From Bacillus proteolyticus (GTDB lineage Bacteria > Bacillota > Bacilli > Bacillales > Bacillaceae_G), in assembly GCF_001884065.1 (NCBI RefSeq), contig NZ_MACH01000020.1, positions 1 through 64,000 of the forward strand: 64,000 bases of DNA, in the 5' to 3' direction. The position numbers were made by a program, and so were the translations under genes. Shown piece by piece: positions 1-8,327 of this stretch. Position 1 is the first letter of the stretch. The number at the start of each line of letters is the position of its first letter. Under the pieces are notes generated by a model. The model ran no database searches. It was not told where the DNA came from and saw nothing but the letters and a program-made list of their open reading frames with translations.

Positions 1-55
1 TTTACCTTATTGAACTAAAGTATCTGTTAGCTTAATAGCAAATGATTAAAATCCA

Positions 56-403
56 CTATTTCTCCCAAAGCTCGATCAATCGACCTTCAGGATCTTTAAT
101 CCAAATAAACTTTCCAAATTCACTAATCTCTTCTTTCTTTTCAAGAGGTACACCAATATGTTCAAGATGCTGAATAGTCTCGTTTAGATTATGTACTTGG
201 AAATTTAACATTACTTGTTGTTCTGTTGGAAAATAACTGTCATTCTCGGCAAAGAAAGAAAAGATAGTCTCAGTTCCTAATTCGGGTTTAATCACGGTCC
301 CATTCCAATTTTCTATTTCAATCTTCAACACTTCACTGTACCATTTTTTTATAACATCAAGATTTTTAGTTCTCCAAAATATTCCTCCGAAACCTTTTAT
401 CAT
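56..403 (-). CDS. VOC-family (glyoxalase/bleomycin-resistance fold) protein
   Basis: The 115-residue protein is the length of a single glyoxalase/VOC domain. It opens with a beta strand (GFGGIFWRTKN), carries the amphipathic helix 'IKKWYSEVLKIE' typical of VOC repeats, and ends with 'IWIKDPEGRLIELWEK', the usual DP.GN..EL metal-side strand. VOC proteins bind a divalent metal and act as dioxygenases, isomerases or drug-binding proteins; the substrate cannot be read from sequence. The gene is monocistronic and leftward. The family call is firm, the function is open. Confidence 0.8.
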   Translation of the reverse strand: MIKGFGGIFWRTKNLDVIKKWYSEVLKIEIENWNGTVIKPELGTETIFSFFAENDSYFPTEQQVMLNFQVHNLNETIQHLEHIGVPLEKKEEISEFGKFIWIKDPEGRLIELWEK

Positions 404-522
404 TGTATTTAACCCCTGTCTGTCTTTTAATTTTTAATGTGACTATGTATTCAATATATCAAAACAAAAGAGTAATAGTAAGTGGGAAATAGGAGGCCTG
501 GAAAAATGAATAAAGCAATGAT

Positions 523-562
523 AAAAGACCGCACATGAGGTAAAAGCAATGTGCGGTCTTTT
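523..562 (-). terminator. Rho-independent terminator after the permease gene
   Basis: A perfect 14-bp stem, AAAAGACCGCACAT with ATGTGCGGTCTTTT, lies just beyond the permease stop codon. The A/T ends make it able to work in both directions. Confidence 0.75.
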
Positions 563-577
563 AAATATAGTACAGTA

Positions 578-2002
578 TTACGAAGTTTCGCTAATTTTAG
601 TCTCTGTATGAGTGTTAGTAGCAATTCTTTTCTTAACCTTAAAGTGATAGTAGGTGTAGCAAAAGATAATAAATGGTACAGTACAATAGATTCCTAGTCT
701 TTGATCTGGGATAAAGATAAGACTTAATAATATAATGCCATACAATCCAAATCCAAGAATTGGTACAAGAGGATAAAGTGGAGTTTTGAATTTTAAGTCT
801 TCTAATTTTCCACCTTCGGCTAAATAATGTTTACGGAAAAAGAATTGAGAAACACAAATTGACATCCAAACAATAATTGTAATGACTCCAGAAATTGAAA
901 TTAACCATAAGTAAACCGTTTCAGCAGCTACAACGCTTGTCAAAAGAGAAAAAGCAGAAATAGCGATCGTCAAGATTAAAGCGTTTAAAGGTATTCCTCG
1001 TGATGATAATTTCTTTAAAAAGGCTGGGGCCATTTCATTTTTTGATAATGACCAAAGCATTCGAGTTGCAGCATACAGTCCTGAGTTTGCGACAGAAAGA
1101 ACAGCAGTAAGAATAACAAAGTTCATAATATCAGCTGCATATGGAATACCGATATTATCAAAAACAGCAACAAATGGGCTCTTCGTTAATCCTGCTTCTT
1201 CCCAAGGAATTAAAGCTACAAGAACAAAGATTGCTAAGACGAAGAAAAACATCGTGCGCCATATAATATTTCTAATAGAACGAGGTAAAGTTTTCGCTGG
1301 ATCTTCACTTTCACCTGCTGCAATTCCGACAAGTTCGGTACCTTGGAAGGAATAATTGACCGTAACCATTGTTAATAAAATAGCGGCCAGTCCATTCGGG
1401 AATAAACCACCATGATTTACGAAATTTGAAAATAACGGAGCTGGTTCGTCTCCTTTTAAGTCAATAAAACCGAACATAGCCGCGCCGCCAAGGATAATAA
1501 AAGCAATAATGGCAGATACTTTAATACTTGAAAACCAAAATTCTGTTTCTGCATAACTACGAGCGGATAATGCGTTAATCGTGAATATTGTAACGCCAAA
1601 TACTAAACACCAGACCCAGACGGGAATATCAGGAAACCAGCGCTGCATCGTAATACCGGCAGTTGTAAATTCAAGACCGGTCGTATTCGCCCAGCTTAGC
1701 CAATACAACCATCCGATTGTAAACCCAGTTGCAGGGTTAATAAACTTGGTTGCATATTCCTGGAAAGAACCTGATACAGGCATTGCTACGGCAAGCTCAC
1801 CAAGACATAGCATAACGAGATACATTAATAACCCACCGGCCACAAAGGCAAGTACGGATCCACCAGGTCCAGCTTTACTTATAATAAAACCAGATCCGTT
1901 AAATAACCCCGTTCCAATCACACCACCGAGTGCAATCATGAATAAATGTCTACTTTTCATCGTGCGCTTTAATTCATTGTTTGTATTGTTTACTTGCGTC
2001 AT
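578..2002 (-). CDS. APC/AAT-family amino-acid permease (RocE/GabP/LysP-like)
   Basis: This is an integral membrane proton/amino-acid symporter with about 12 predicted helices. The N-terminal 'HLFMIALGGVIGTGLFNGSG' is the hallmark first helix of the AAT family, followed by 'AGPGG', 'PVSGSFQEYA' and 'GFTIGWLYWLSW'. I place the start at the ATG at 2002, because GTGAGGA sits correctly in front of it; the ORF opens six codons earlier. The gene diverges from an IclR regulator and a RocB-like protein, which suggests an arginine/ornithine-type substrate, but substrate choice within this family is not readable from sequence. A perfect GGAAT-GT-ATTCC palindrome upstream is a likely operator. Confidence 0.85.
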   Translation of the reverse strand: MTQVNNTNNELKRTMKSRHLFMIALGGVIGTGLFNGSGFIISKAGPGGSVLAFVAGGLLMYLVMLCLGELAVAMPVSGSFQEYATKFINPATGFTIGWLYWLSWANTTGLEFTTAGITMQRWFPDIPVWVWCLVFGVTIFTINALSARSYAETEFWFSSIKVSAIIAFIILGGAAMFGFIDLKGDEPAPLFSNFVNHGGLFPNGLAAILLTMVTVNYSFQGTELVGIAAGESEDPAKTLPRSIRNIIWRTMFFFVLAIFVLVALIPWEEAGLTKSPFVAVFDNIGIPYAADIMNFVILTAVLSVANSGLYAATRMLWSLSKNEMAPAFLKKLSSRGIPLNALILTIAISAFSLLTSVVAAETVYLWLISISGVITIIVWMSICVSQFFFRKHYLAEGGKLEDLKFKTPLYPLVPILGFGLYGIILLSLIFIPDQRLGIYCTVPFIIFCYTYYHFKVKKRIATNTHTETKISETS

Positions 2003-2057
2003 TGTTTTCCTCACTTTCATAATTGGTAGTATGAAAATTGATGTTTTTCCGTATTAT

Positions 2058-2069
2058 GGAATGTATTCC
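2058..2069. promoter_or_regulatory. Candidate IclR operator (palindrome)
   Basis: GGAATGTATTCC is a perfect inverted repeat (5-bp arms, 2-bp spacer) about 56 bp before the permease start. It resembles the E. coli IclR consensus TGGAAATnATTTCCA; the base before it is T, which extends the match. The adjacent gene encodes an IclR-type regulator. Confidence 0.5.
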
Positions 2070-2190
2070 GTGATGTGAAATCTTGTTCTAATTTTCAGAT
2101 AATTAAGAGAAAAAGTCAATATTTTTTTGTTTGCGTTTTCAAAATGTTGATAGCGTATCTTTTGTTTATTTTGAAAATTAAATAAATTAA

Positions 2191-2219
2191 TTGATTTCAG
2201 TTTGAAATTTTGTTAAATT
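2191..2219 (+). promoter_or_regulatory. Candidate iclR promoter overlapping an inverted repeat
   Basis: ATTTCA-GTT-TGAAAT (2194-2208) is a perfect 6-bp-arm inverted repeat. It overlaps a possible -35 (TTGATT, 2191-2196) and precedes a -10-like TAAATT (2214-2219) at 17-bp spacing. This would suit autoregulation by the downstream IclR protein. The promoter match is weak. Confidence 0.35.
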
Positions 2220-2266
2220 GATAGTTAATTAGGCTAAACACACTACAAGTAAAGTTGAGGCGAGTT

Positions 2267-3016
2267 ATGGTACAGTCCATTGATCGAGCAATAGGTATTA
2301 TTAAGCTATTGAATTCTACAAATGAAAAAGAGTATTGGGCTATTTCTGATATAGCTGATAGAACACATCTCCCGGTTAGTACAGTACATAGGTTACTGAA
2401 CTCTCTAATGGAGCATGGGTTAGTTACGCAGATTTCAGAAACAAAACAGTACAAGATTGGACCAATGTGGATGGAAATAGGATTACGTCAATTGGAGAAG
2501 GTAGACTACAGATCTGTTGCAAGAGAAGTGATGAAGCGGTTGGCCTCTGAAGTTGAAGAAAGTGTTTATTTGAACATTCCAAATGGAACACATTCTATTA
2601 TCATTGAAAGAATTGATAGCCCTTTAAAAATTAGAGTTATCGATAACTTAGGGGAGCAGATTCCACTTTCGATTGGCGCCGCAAATAAAACGATGCTTGC
2701 CAATATGAACACGAATGAAATGGAACACATTGTAGAACATTTACTTTCTTCTTTACCAGAACAAAAGCAAATTCTTTTCGATCAAATAAAGCAGATAAGA
2801 AACGAAGGGTATGCTGTGAGTTATGGTGAAAAAACAGAAGGGACAGCTTCAGTAGCTGCACCTATTATAGGATTTAATCATAAAGTAGTAGGAGCATTAA
2901 GTATCGGATTGATTAGTCATCGCATTAATGATGATCGACTATCTTTTCTTATTAGTAAGGTAAAACAAGCTGCTCATGAAATATCAATAAAAATCGGCAG
3001 AACATCAGAAGTATAA
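2267..3016 (+). CDS. IclR-family transcriptional regulator
   Basis: 249 residues. The N-terminal winged helix ('SIDRAIGIIKLLNS...WAISDIADRTHLPVSTVHRLLNSLMEHGLV') is the IclR DNA-binding domain at residues 1-65. The C-terminal effector domain contains 'RIDSPLKIRVIDNLGEQIPLSIGAANKTMLA' and 'EGTASVAAPIIGFNHKVVGALSIG', both standard. I chose the ATG at 2267 (MVQSIDRAIG) rather than the upstream TTG because of the GAGG at 2257-2260. It diverges from the permease and is followed after about 75 bp by rocB, so it probably controls both in response to a small ligand, perhaps an amino-acid catabolite (inference). Confidence 0.88.
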   Translation: MVQSIDRAIGIIKLLNSTNEKEYWAISDIADRTHLPVSTVHRLLNSLMEHGLVTQISETKQYKIGPMWMEIGLRQLEKVDYRSVAREVMKRLASEVEESVYLNIPNGTHSIIIERIDSPLKIRVIDNLGEQIPLSIGAANKTMLANMNTNEMEHIVEHLLSSLPEQKQILFDQIKQIRNEGYAVSYGEKTEGTASVAAPIIGFNHKVVGALSIGLISHRINDDRLSFLISKVKQAAHEISIKIGRTSEV

Positions 3017-3091
3017 TTTTGATAACTGTCGTCATTTTTTATTCATATATTGGAATTGATTTTCATAATGCGGAAAAATAGGGGGATTTAT

Positions 3092-4732
3092 ATGTCAAAG
3101 TGGCAATCTAAAGAACAAATGGTGCAATTATTAAGCGATCTTGTTGAAATTCCTAGTATTACAGGTTCAGAAGCTGAAGTTATATTGCCAGACTTTGTTG
3201 TAGAACAATTATCTGACTTACAGTATTTCAAACAAAATCCGCATCATTTGCAAAAAAATCCGACGGGGGATGGACGATATTTTGTTACAGCCCTAGTAAA
3301 GAAAAGTGATAGTACGAAAAATACTGTAATTCTTGTTAGTCACTTTGATGTTGTAGATGTACAAGATTATGGAGTATGGAAAGAAGATGCATTTAACCCT
3401 AAAAAATTAACATCTATGTTTTATTCTCATAAAGATGAGCTACCAGATCATGTACGTGAAGATATTGAACAAGGAGATTGGCTCTTTGGTAGAGGAACAA
3501 TGGATATGAAATGTGGTCTAGCTTTACAAATGGCGATGGTTGAGCAAGCTTGTGAAGGAAGATTTGATGGGAATGTTCTTTTATTGGCTGTTCCAGATGA
3601 AGAAGTGAACTCTGTAGGGATGAGAGCTGCAGTGCCGAGATTATTAGATTTAGCAAAAGAACATGACTTAGATTATAAAACGGTCTTAAATTCAGAGCCT
3701 ATGTTTTCAAGACATCCTGGTGACCAAAATAAGTATATTTATACTGGTTCTATTGGTAAAGTGTTACCTGGTTTCCTTTGCTATGGAAAAGAGACACATG
3801 TAGGCGAACCTTTTGCAGGATTAAATGGGAGCTATATGGCTGCATTATTAACAGCTGAATTAGAGTTGAATACTGACCTTTGTGATATTGTAGATGGTGA
3901 GGCGAGTCCTCCACCAACTAACTTGCTTCAAAGAGACTTAAAGGAGGATTATTCTGTACAAATTCCTCATCGTGCTGTCACGTTATTTAATTTGTTTTTA
4001 CTAGAAAAAAAGATGACAGATGTAGTTTCATTGTTACGTCAAAAAGTAACGAAAGTAGCAGAGAAAATCGAAGAATCATATGAGGAGCGCGCGTATCATT
4101 TTTCTAAGTATAATCCGTTCATACCGCCGAGTCTCAAAGTAAATGTATTAACGTATGAAGAGCTTATCGCTTATGCAATTGAACAACATGGAAGAGAAAA
4201 AATAAATGAAATTCAATCCGATATTATAAAAAATAGAGAAGATAAAGATGATCGTGCGGTAACTATTGATTTAGTAGACAAATTAACTATCTTATGTAAA
4301 GAAAAGGCTCCAATGATTGTACTTTTCTTTGCTCCGCCATACTATCCAGCTGTGAGTTCACGCAACAATCCTTTAATTAAAGAGGTAGTCGTAGAAATGG
4401 AAAAGTATGCCCACTATAATCATAGCATTACATTTGAAAATCAAAATTATTTTGGAGGAATTTCAGATTTGAGCTATGTGGGCTTACAGAACCCATTGGA
4501 TTCAATGAGTTCTCTTGTAGACAATATGCCATTATGGGATAAAGGATATTCGATTCCACTTCAGGAATTAGAAGAGTTTGACGTTCCAGTATTAAATATG
4601 GGACCGGTAGGAAAAGATGCACATCAATGGACGGAGCGTTTGGACGTAAATTACGCATTTGAAACGTTATTAGATATGTTACCTATATGTATTGAAAAAC
4701 TACTTGTTTCTAATAAAGTTACACAGTCATAG
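3092..4732 (+). CDS. rocB: RocB-like M20-fold amidohydrolase of arginine utilisation
   Basis: 546 residues, close to the roughly 560 of B. subtilis RocB. The N-terminus 'LSDLVEIPSITGSEAEV' and the metal-site motifs 'VILVSHFDVVDV', 'FGRGTMDMKCGLALQMAMVE' and 'AVPDEEVNSVGMR' place it in the M20/M25/M40 metallopeptidase fold. The C-terminal 'GPVGKDAHQWTERLDV' completes the active site. RocB belongs to the arginine/ornithine catabolic regulon; its exact reaction is not settled. I chose the ATG at 3092 because GGGGG precedes it; the ORF opens 14 codons upstream. A strong terminator follows. Confidence 0.88.
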   Translation: MSKWQSKEQMVQLLSDLVEIPSITGSEAEVILPDFVVEQLSDLQYFKQNPHHLQKNPTGDGRYFVTALVKKSDSTKNTVILVSHFDVVDVQDYGVWKEDAFNPKKLTSMFYSHKDELPDHVREDIEQGDWLFGRGTMDMKCGLALQMAMVEQACEGRFDGNVLLLAVPDEEVNSVGMRAAVPRLLDLAKEHDLDYKTVLNSEPMFSRHPGDQNKYIYTGSIGKVLPGFLCYGKETHVGEPFAGLNGSYMAALLTAELELNTDLCDIVDGEASPPPTNLLQRDLKEDYSVQIPHRAVTLFNLFLLEKKMTDVVSLLRQKVTKVAEKIEESYEERAYHFSKYNPFIPPSLKVNVLTYEELIAYAIEQHGREKINEIQSDIIKNREDKDDRAVTIDLVDKLTILCKEKAPMIVLFFAPPYYPAVSSRNNPLIKEVVVEMEKYAHYNHSITFENQNYFGGISDLSYVGLQNPLDSMSSLVDNMPLWDKGYSIPLQELEEFDVPVLNMGPVGKDAHQWTERLDVNYAFETLLDMLPICIEKLLVSNKVTQS

Positions 4733-4750
4733 TTTCTGTGTAAGGGGGAT

Positions 4751-4782
4751 AAAAAAAGACCGTAATAATACGGTCTTTTTTT
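4751..4782 (+). terminator. Rho-independent terminator after rocB
   Basis: The stem AAAAAAGACCG / CGGTCTTTTTT encloses an 8-nt loop and ends in a run of T, 20 nt after the rocB stop. Confidence 0.85.
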
Positions 4783-5091
4783 GCTTAATGAATGGTTTGA
4801 AGCCTTAGCTTTATGAGAATGTGACAGTACCTCATTTATTAATGTTGCTTGAAAATCAGTTGTTTCACCATTCTGAACAATCGGTACATACGAAGTGCAC
4901 CCAGTGCTTTCTCCATCTGCTAATCTATTTCCTCCGACAAAAAATAAACCAATCCATTTGTTAACTCCTTGAGTATATGGGAGTAAATGGTTTGAAGTTT
5001 CTGGTTTAAAACAGTCAATTTTATCTGCGAAATATTCTTCATTGAACAACTTGTATAAGTTGTATATTATTAATAAATGTAGCGTGTACAC
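4783..5091 (-). pseudogene. Possible remnant of an unidentified gene
   Basis: An open frame on the minus strand from 5091 runs through 'NKWIGLFFVGGNRLADGESTGCTSYVPIVQNG' before continuing senselessly through the rocB terminator and into the end of rocB. The internal part looks protein-like, but there is no convincing ribosome site. Reading through another gene's terminator argues that the true C-terminus is lost. I do not recognise the family. The rest of the gap (5092-5338) shows no gene, only AT-rich sequence. Confidence 0.25.
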
Positions 5092-5338
5092 TTTTTGTAA
5101 CGGTATTTGCAGAGTTTTTGTATAATATAATCATGTGAAGTTAACATAACTTATTAATAGTATATATTTGCGTAGAATATCCATTTTAAGTTTTTGAAGT
5201 ACCCCCCTAAATGAAAATTTTATTTCTCTAAAGTTAGTTACTTAGTGAAGTCTGCTCATTTTTTTGTATTAGGGAAAAATGTACTTTTTAACTTGATGGG
5301 TATGGGGTAGTACACCTTTTAGCAAAACCGGAGTGGAA

Positions 5339-6001
5339 ATGATGAGTATAAATAGTTTTGTAAGATTGATAAAGGACGAATTATTAAAAGAGGTAAGCAT
5401 AAGAAGTGAGGATGAATTCGAGCCTGTAGTAGTTAAAGATATTCCTAGACTTTGGAAGTGTTTAGGGACAGGTAATTATGCCGCAGTATTTATGCACAAA
5501 GAATACAAAGATTGGGTAGTGAAAGTTTACGCGCGAGAAGGAGAAGGAATTGAAAAAGAGTCAGAAGTATACCGAAGAATCGGAAATCATCCTTCTTATT
5601 CGAAGCTTATATATAAAGGAGAAAATTTCATAGTATTGAAACGTTTAAAAGAAATTACCTTATACGATGCTATTCATAAGGGGATTAAAATTCCTAAGCA
5701 GGTAATCCTTGATATCAATGAAGCTATAGAGTATGCAAGGGAGCAAGGATTAACTCCTTGTGATGTTCACGGGAAAAATGTGATGATGGAAAACGGAAGG
5801 GGATATGTAGTCGATGTATCTGATTTCTTAAAAACAAAAGAAGATAGTAAGTGGAGAGACCTAGAAAAGGCATATTTTACATTTTACTTGCCTTTTATTT
5901 ATAAATTGCCTTTCCCTGTTAAAATACCATATTTCATGTTAAACATTGTTAGACGTTCATATAGAAAATATAAGAAGCTTAAAAAGAAATTCAAATTGTA
6001 A
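5339..6001 (+). CDS. Small serine/threonine-kinase-like protein
   Basis: About 220 residues. It keeps a glycine-rich loop (LGTGNYAAVF), the ATP-binding lysine strand (WVVKVYAREG), an alternative catalytic loop (PCDVHGKNVMM, with D and N retained but not HRD) and 'YVVDVSDF' in the DFG position. It resembles the short RIO/Kdo-kinase-like proteins that annotation pipelines call protein kinases in Bacillus. The C-terminus is very basic (RRSYRKYKKLKKKFKL), which suggests contact with membrane or nucleic acid. GGAGTGG sits before two adjacent ATGs (5339, 5342) and the start is ambiguous between them. Confidence 0.7.
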   Translation: MMSINSFVRLIKDELLKEVSIRSEDEFEPVVVKDIPRLWKCLGTGNYAAVFMHKEYKDWVVKVYAREGEGIEKESEVYRRIGNHPSYSKLIYKGENFIVLKRLKEITLYDAIHKGIKIPKQVILDINEAIEYAREQGLTPCDVHGKNVMMENGRGYVVDVSDFLKTKEDSKWRDLEKAYFTFYLPFIYKLPFPVKIPYFMLNIVRRSYRKYKKLKKKFKL

Positions 6002-6003
6002 AA

Positions 6004-6041
6004 GGACCGTACATTTTAGATATGTCTAATATGTACGGTCC
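6004..6041 (+). terminator. Stem-loop after the kinase-like gene
   Basis: GGACCGTACAT pairs perfectly with ATGTACGGTCC and an inner TTAGA/TCTAA pair extends it. The following sequence is only moderately T-rich, so termination is likely but not certain. The 220 bp that follow (6042-6264) hold no gene; an 8-codon ORF with a good ribosome site at 6229 may be a relic. Confidence 0.6.
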
Positions 6042-6264
6042 TAATTTTATAACTTCATGAAGTTATTTATAAAATGATTGTAACATCTATAATACTGATA
6101 TTATTACTATGAGAAGTAAAATTTATTGTTTTAATAGAATATATCATTTCAGTACATTGCATTTTAAATATATAGATGTACTATAGTTCTGAACAAATCA
6201 CAATAATGGATTAGAAGGGGAATAAACTATGTACACAGACTCAATTGAGTATTAAAATTTCAAT

Positions 6265-6827
6265 CTAATTTACCTTTGTATAGATGCAGGTATCAGTTAG
6301 TTGTTTGCCGTCAGCTGAAAAATCTTCATTACGTAATATCCCTTCAAGTTCAAAGCCTAGTTTTTCAGGGATCGCACGACTTTTCGTGTTATTAGATTCA
6401 CATCGTATTTCAATCCTTCTAAATTTGAATAACTGAAATCCAAGGTTTGTTAAAGCACTTACTGTTTCTGTCATATATCCACTGCCACTAAATTGGGTGT
6501 TAATCCAGTATCCAATTTCACATTTAAAACCTTCCAATTAATTCGGTGAAGGCTAGCCGTTCCAACGAAATCATTCGTCTCCTTATTATAGATAAGATAG
6601 CGAAAGCTTTCTCTTTTCAAAAAATCTATATGCGCATTTCTCAGGAGAATTTCCGTTTCTTCAACAGTAGGAATTGACTGGAATAAAGACAACCATTGCT
6701 TTAACTCACTAATTGAATCATTAATAGCTTGGTGTACGACATTCCCTTCACCAGCTGGAAGTGGTGCTCGAAGAATTAGTCTGTCTGTTTCTATTTGTAA
6801 CGGAACATCTAATAAAATAGGATTCAT
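6265..6827 (-). pseudogene. RimJ/RimL-type GNAT acetyltransferase, frameshifted
   Basis: Two overlapping minus-strand frames together make one acetyltransferase. The first (from 6827) gives 'ETDRLILRAPLPAGEGNVVHQAI...NDFVGTASLHRINWKV'. The second gives 'KCEIGYWINTQFSGSGYMTETVSALTNLGFQ...RCESNNTKSRAIPEKLGFELEGILR', the acetyl-CoA-binding half. The switch is -1 at V100, exactly at T TTA AAT (6528-6522), a canonical slippery heptamer. The gene is either inactivated by a one-base deletion or uses programmed frameshifting. It lies directly downstream of a T-box leader, an unusual controller for a GNAT gene. Confidence 0.75.
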
Positions 6828-6880
6828 ATCATTTCTCCTCTCGAAAACTTTAAATTATGACAGAATGAAACTTATATAGT

Positions 6881-7140
6881 AAAAAAACTTTCACCCAAAA
6901 GAAATAATTCTTGAGGACGAGAGTTGCAATTTCGTGGTACCACCTCAGTTGGTTGATATGTCACCATATCAATCTCTTCGGGTACGTTACTATAATACAT
7001 AAATTAAAAAACACCCTATCTCACTAACAGGAGATCCTGTCACAGCATCACTATAAGTTATTATAGAACCGTGCGAAGCTCCTAGTCTTTCTTCATTAAG
7101 AACTTGATAGCAAGTAAAGCTTATCTCCCCTAAAGGCTCC
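6881..7140 (-). ncRNA. T-box leader (tRNA-sensing riboswitch)
   Basis: Read on the minus strand, AACTGAGGTGGTACCACG (6950-6933) matches the T-box antiterminator consensus AAnnnnGGTGGnACCnCG. Downstream, ACTCTCGTCC.. (from 6924) pairs over about 17 positions, with three mismatches, with ..GGGTGAAAGT (to 6887), followed by TTTTTT: the competing terminator. Upstream, GGAGAT (7128-7123) pairs with ATCTCC, and CTATCAAGTT with AACTTATAG, forming a Stem I with an interior specifier-like loop. I could not assign the specifier codon. T-boxes control aminoacyl-tRNA synthetase and amino-acid genes; here the next gene is the broken GNAT. Confidence 0.75.
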
Positions 7141-7259
7141 TCCAAAAAATTAGTAAACAATAAATATATATTCAATTAATCACTTAGAAATCCCTTTTCA
7201 CATATTGAAAACTAAACTGCCAGTTGGTACGAAAAAATGGCTACCGAAGCAGCCTTAGG

Positions 7260-7291
7260 TTATTCAACTAATGCATGCGTTAGTTGAATAA
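7260..7291. repeat. Perfect 12-bp inverted repeat
   Basis: TTATTCAACTAA and TTAGTTGAATAA flank an 8-nt centre (TGCATGCG). There is no T-run, so it is not a classic terminator. It lies at the left edge of the accessory island and may be a mobile-element relic or a protein site. Confidence 0.5.
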
Positions 7292-7339
7292 GGAATTATT
7301 ATTTTTCATCTATTAGCTTCCAATTTTTATCTTTTGCAT

Positions 7340-7402
7340 AATGGGGTAGCGTCACATCGCTATCAAGCTAACAAAATAAAATCCCCCTAAAATGAATAAA
7401 TA
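7340..7402 (+). repeat. Dispersed repeat, copy at the left edge of the island
   Basis: About 60 bp beginning AATGGGGTAGCGTCACATCG and continuing CTATCAAGCTAACAAAATAA. The second half recurs almost intact at 59803-59850 and the first half recurs at 29261-29285 (21 of 25 bases). A 15-bp piece (GCTATTAAGCTAACA) is present inverted at the very start of the window. The rest of 7403-7583 holds no convincing gene. Confidence 0.6.
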
Positions 7403-7583
7403 CGCTATTCTTTCTGTAGAATCATAGGAAAGGATGGCGTGTTTTCATTTTGAGCAAGATTTTGCTTTTCCAGCCTGAGAGAAATGTGGTGGGAACATAT
7501 ACAGAATGAATTTAAAATATAATGGGAAGGGAATTTATGAATATAATAAAAGATTGTAATTTTTATCTGGTTAAATTTATCTC

Positions 7584-7627
7584 AAATGAAGAAATAGGAC
7601 CCAATCATGAGTCCTATTTCTTCATTT
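7584..7627. terminator. Long hairpin beyond comA
   Basis: A perfect 17-bp stem (AAATGAAGAAATAGGAC with GTCCTATTTCTTCATTT, 10-nt loop) lies about 90 bp after the comA stop codon. It is the probable end of the leftward comXQPA transcript. The T-rich arm allows function in either direction. Confidence 0.6.
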
Positions 7628-7718
7628 GCAGGTATTGGTGGTTATATACTATGATTCTGTGTCACTGTATTTATCAATAAACTTTTAGACATAACAGTTC
7701 TGCAATGTCCCCTTATCC

Positions 7719-8327
7719 TTAAAAACCTTCAATTAATCCTTTTTTAATCCCTTTTACGACTGCTCCAACTCTTGAATCTACACCCAGTTTTCTAATAATT
7801 GAAGAAATGTGATATTCTACAGTTCTTTTACTGATTGAAAGGTCCGTACTAATCTCATAATTTGTTTTATCTTTTGAGATTAAGAGTAATATTCTTTGTT
7901 CAGCAGAAGTTAGTGCTTCAATATTATTTCCTATAATCTGATTCTTAGAAAATAGTATATATCCCATGTGACTTTGACGAATTGCGTTAGCTAGGTCAAA
8001 TGCTGATCTTTCTTTCGTAATGTATGCACTTGCTCCAGCTTCAAAGGCCGCATTATAATATTCTTCATGATCATATCCTGATAGAATTACAACCTTTACA
8101 TCCGGAAATTTTGACAATAAATCTTTTGTAAGTTCAATACCATTATACTGCTTCATCCTGATGTCTGTAACAATTACATCAGGACGGGTATCTTCCACAG
8201 TTTTAATTAATATGGAAGGATCGTGAACGGTATTAATCACCTCAATATCTTCCTCAGATTCTAGTAGTCTTTGGATGCCTAGCATAACCAACAAATGGTC
8301 ATCCACTAGTAGTGTATGTATACTCAT
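7719..8327 (-). CDS. comA: ComA-like response regulator (NarL/LuxR type)
   Basis: 202 residues. An N-terminal receiver domain has the acidic pair D9-D10, phosphoacceptor D55 (VIVTDIRM) and a conserved K in 'AYITKERS'. A C-terminal LuxR helix-turn-helix follows: 'LTSAEQRILLLISKDKTNYEISTDLSISKRTVEYHISSIIRKLGV'. The gene overlaps the end of the upstream kinase gene by 29 nt, so the two are translationally coupled. With the comX- and comQ-like genes it forms a complete isoprenyl-pheromone quorum-sensing set. The likely target is the divergent lanthipeptide operon, where a TTGCGG ComA-type half-site is present (inference). Confidence 0.8.
   Translation of the reverse strand: MSIHTLLVDDHLLVMLGIQRLLESEEDIEVINTVHDPSILIKTVEDTRPDVIVTDIRMKQYNGIELTKDLLSKFPDVKVVILSGYDHEEYYNAAFEAGASAYITKERSAFDLANAIRQSHMGYILFSKNQIIGNNIEALTSAEQRILLLISKDKTNYEISTDLSISKRTVEYHISSIIRKLGVDSRVGAVVKGIKKGLIEGF

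Noticed and set aside
1581-2078. A 165-codon + strand ORF
   Set aside because: Antisense to the permease gene, hydrophobic pattern explained by the sense strand.
6229-6255. Eight-codon ORF MYTDSIEY with a good ribosome site
   Set aside because: Too short to support as a gene; possibly the start of a deleted gene.
6990-7175. A 61-codon leftward ORF
   Set aside because: It lies wholly inside the T-box leader, whose RNA structure explains the sequence.
7537-7680. A 47-codon rightward ORF with a good ribosome site (MNIIKDCNFYLVKF..)
   Set aside because: It runs straight through the long perfect hairpin beyond comA, so its codons are dictated by the palindrome; no family resemblance.
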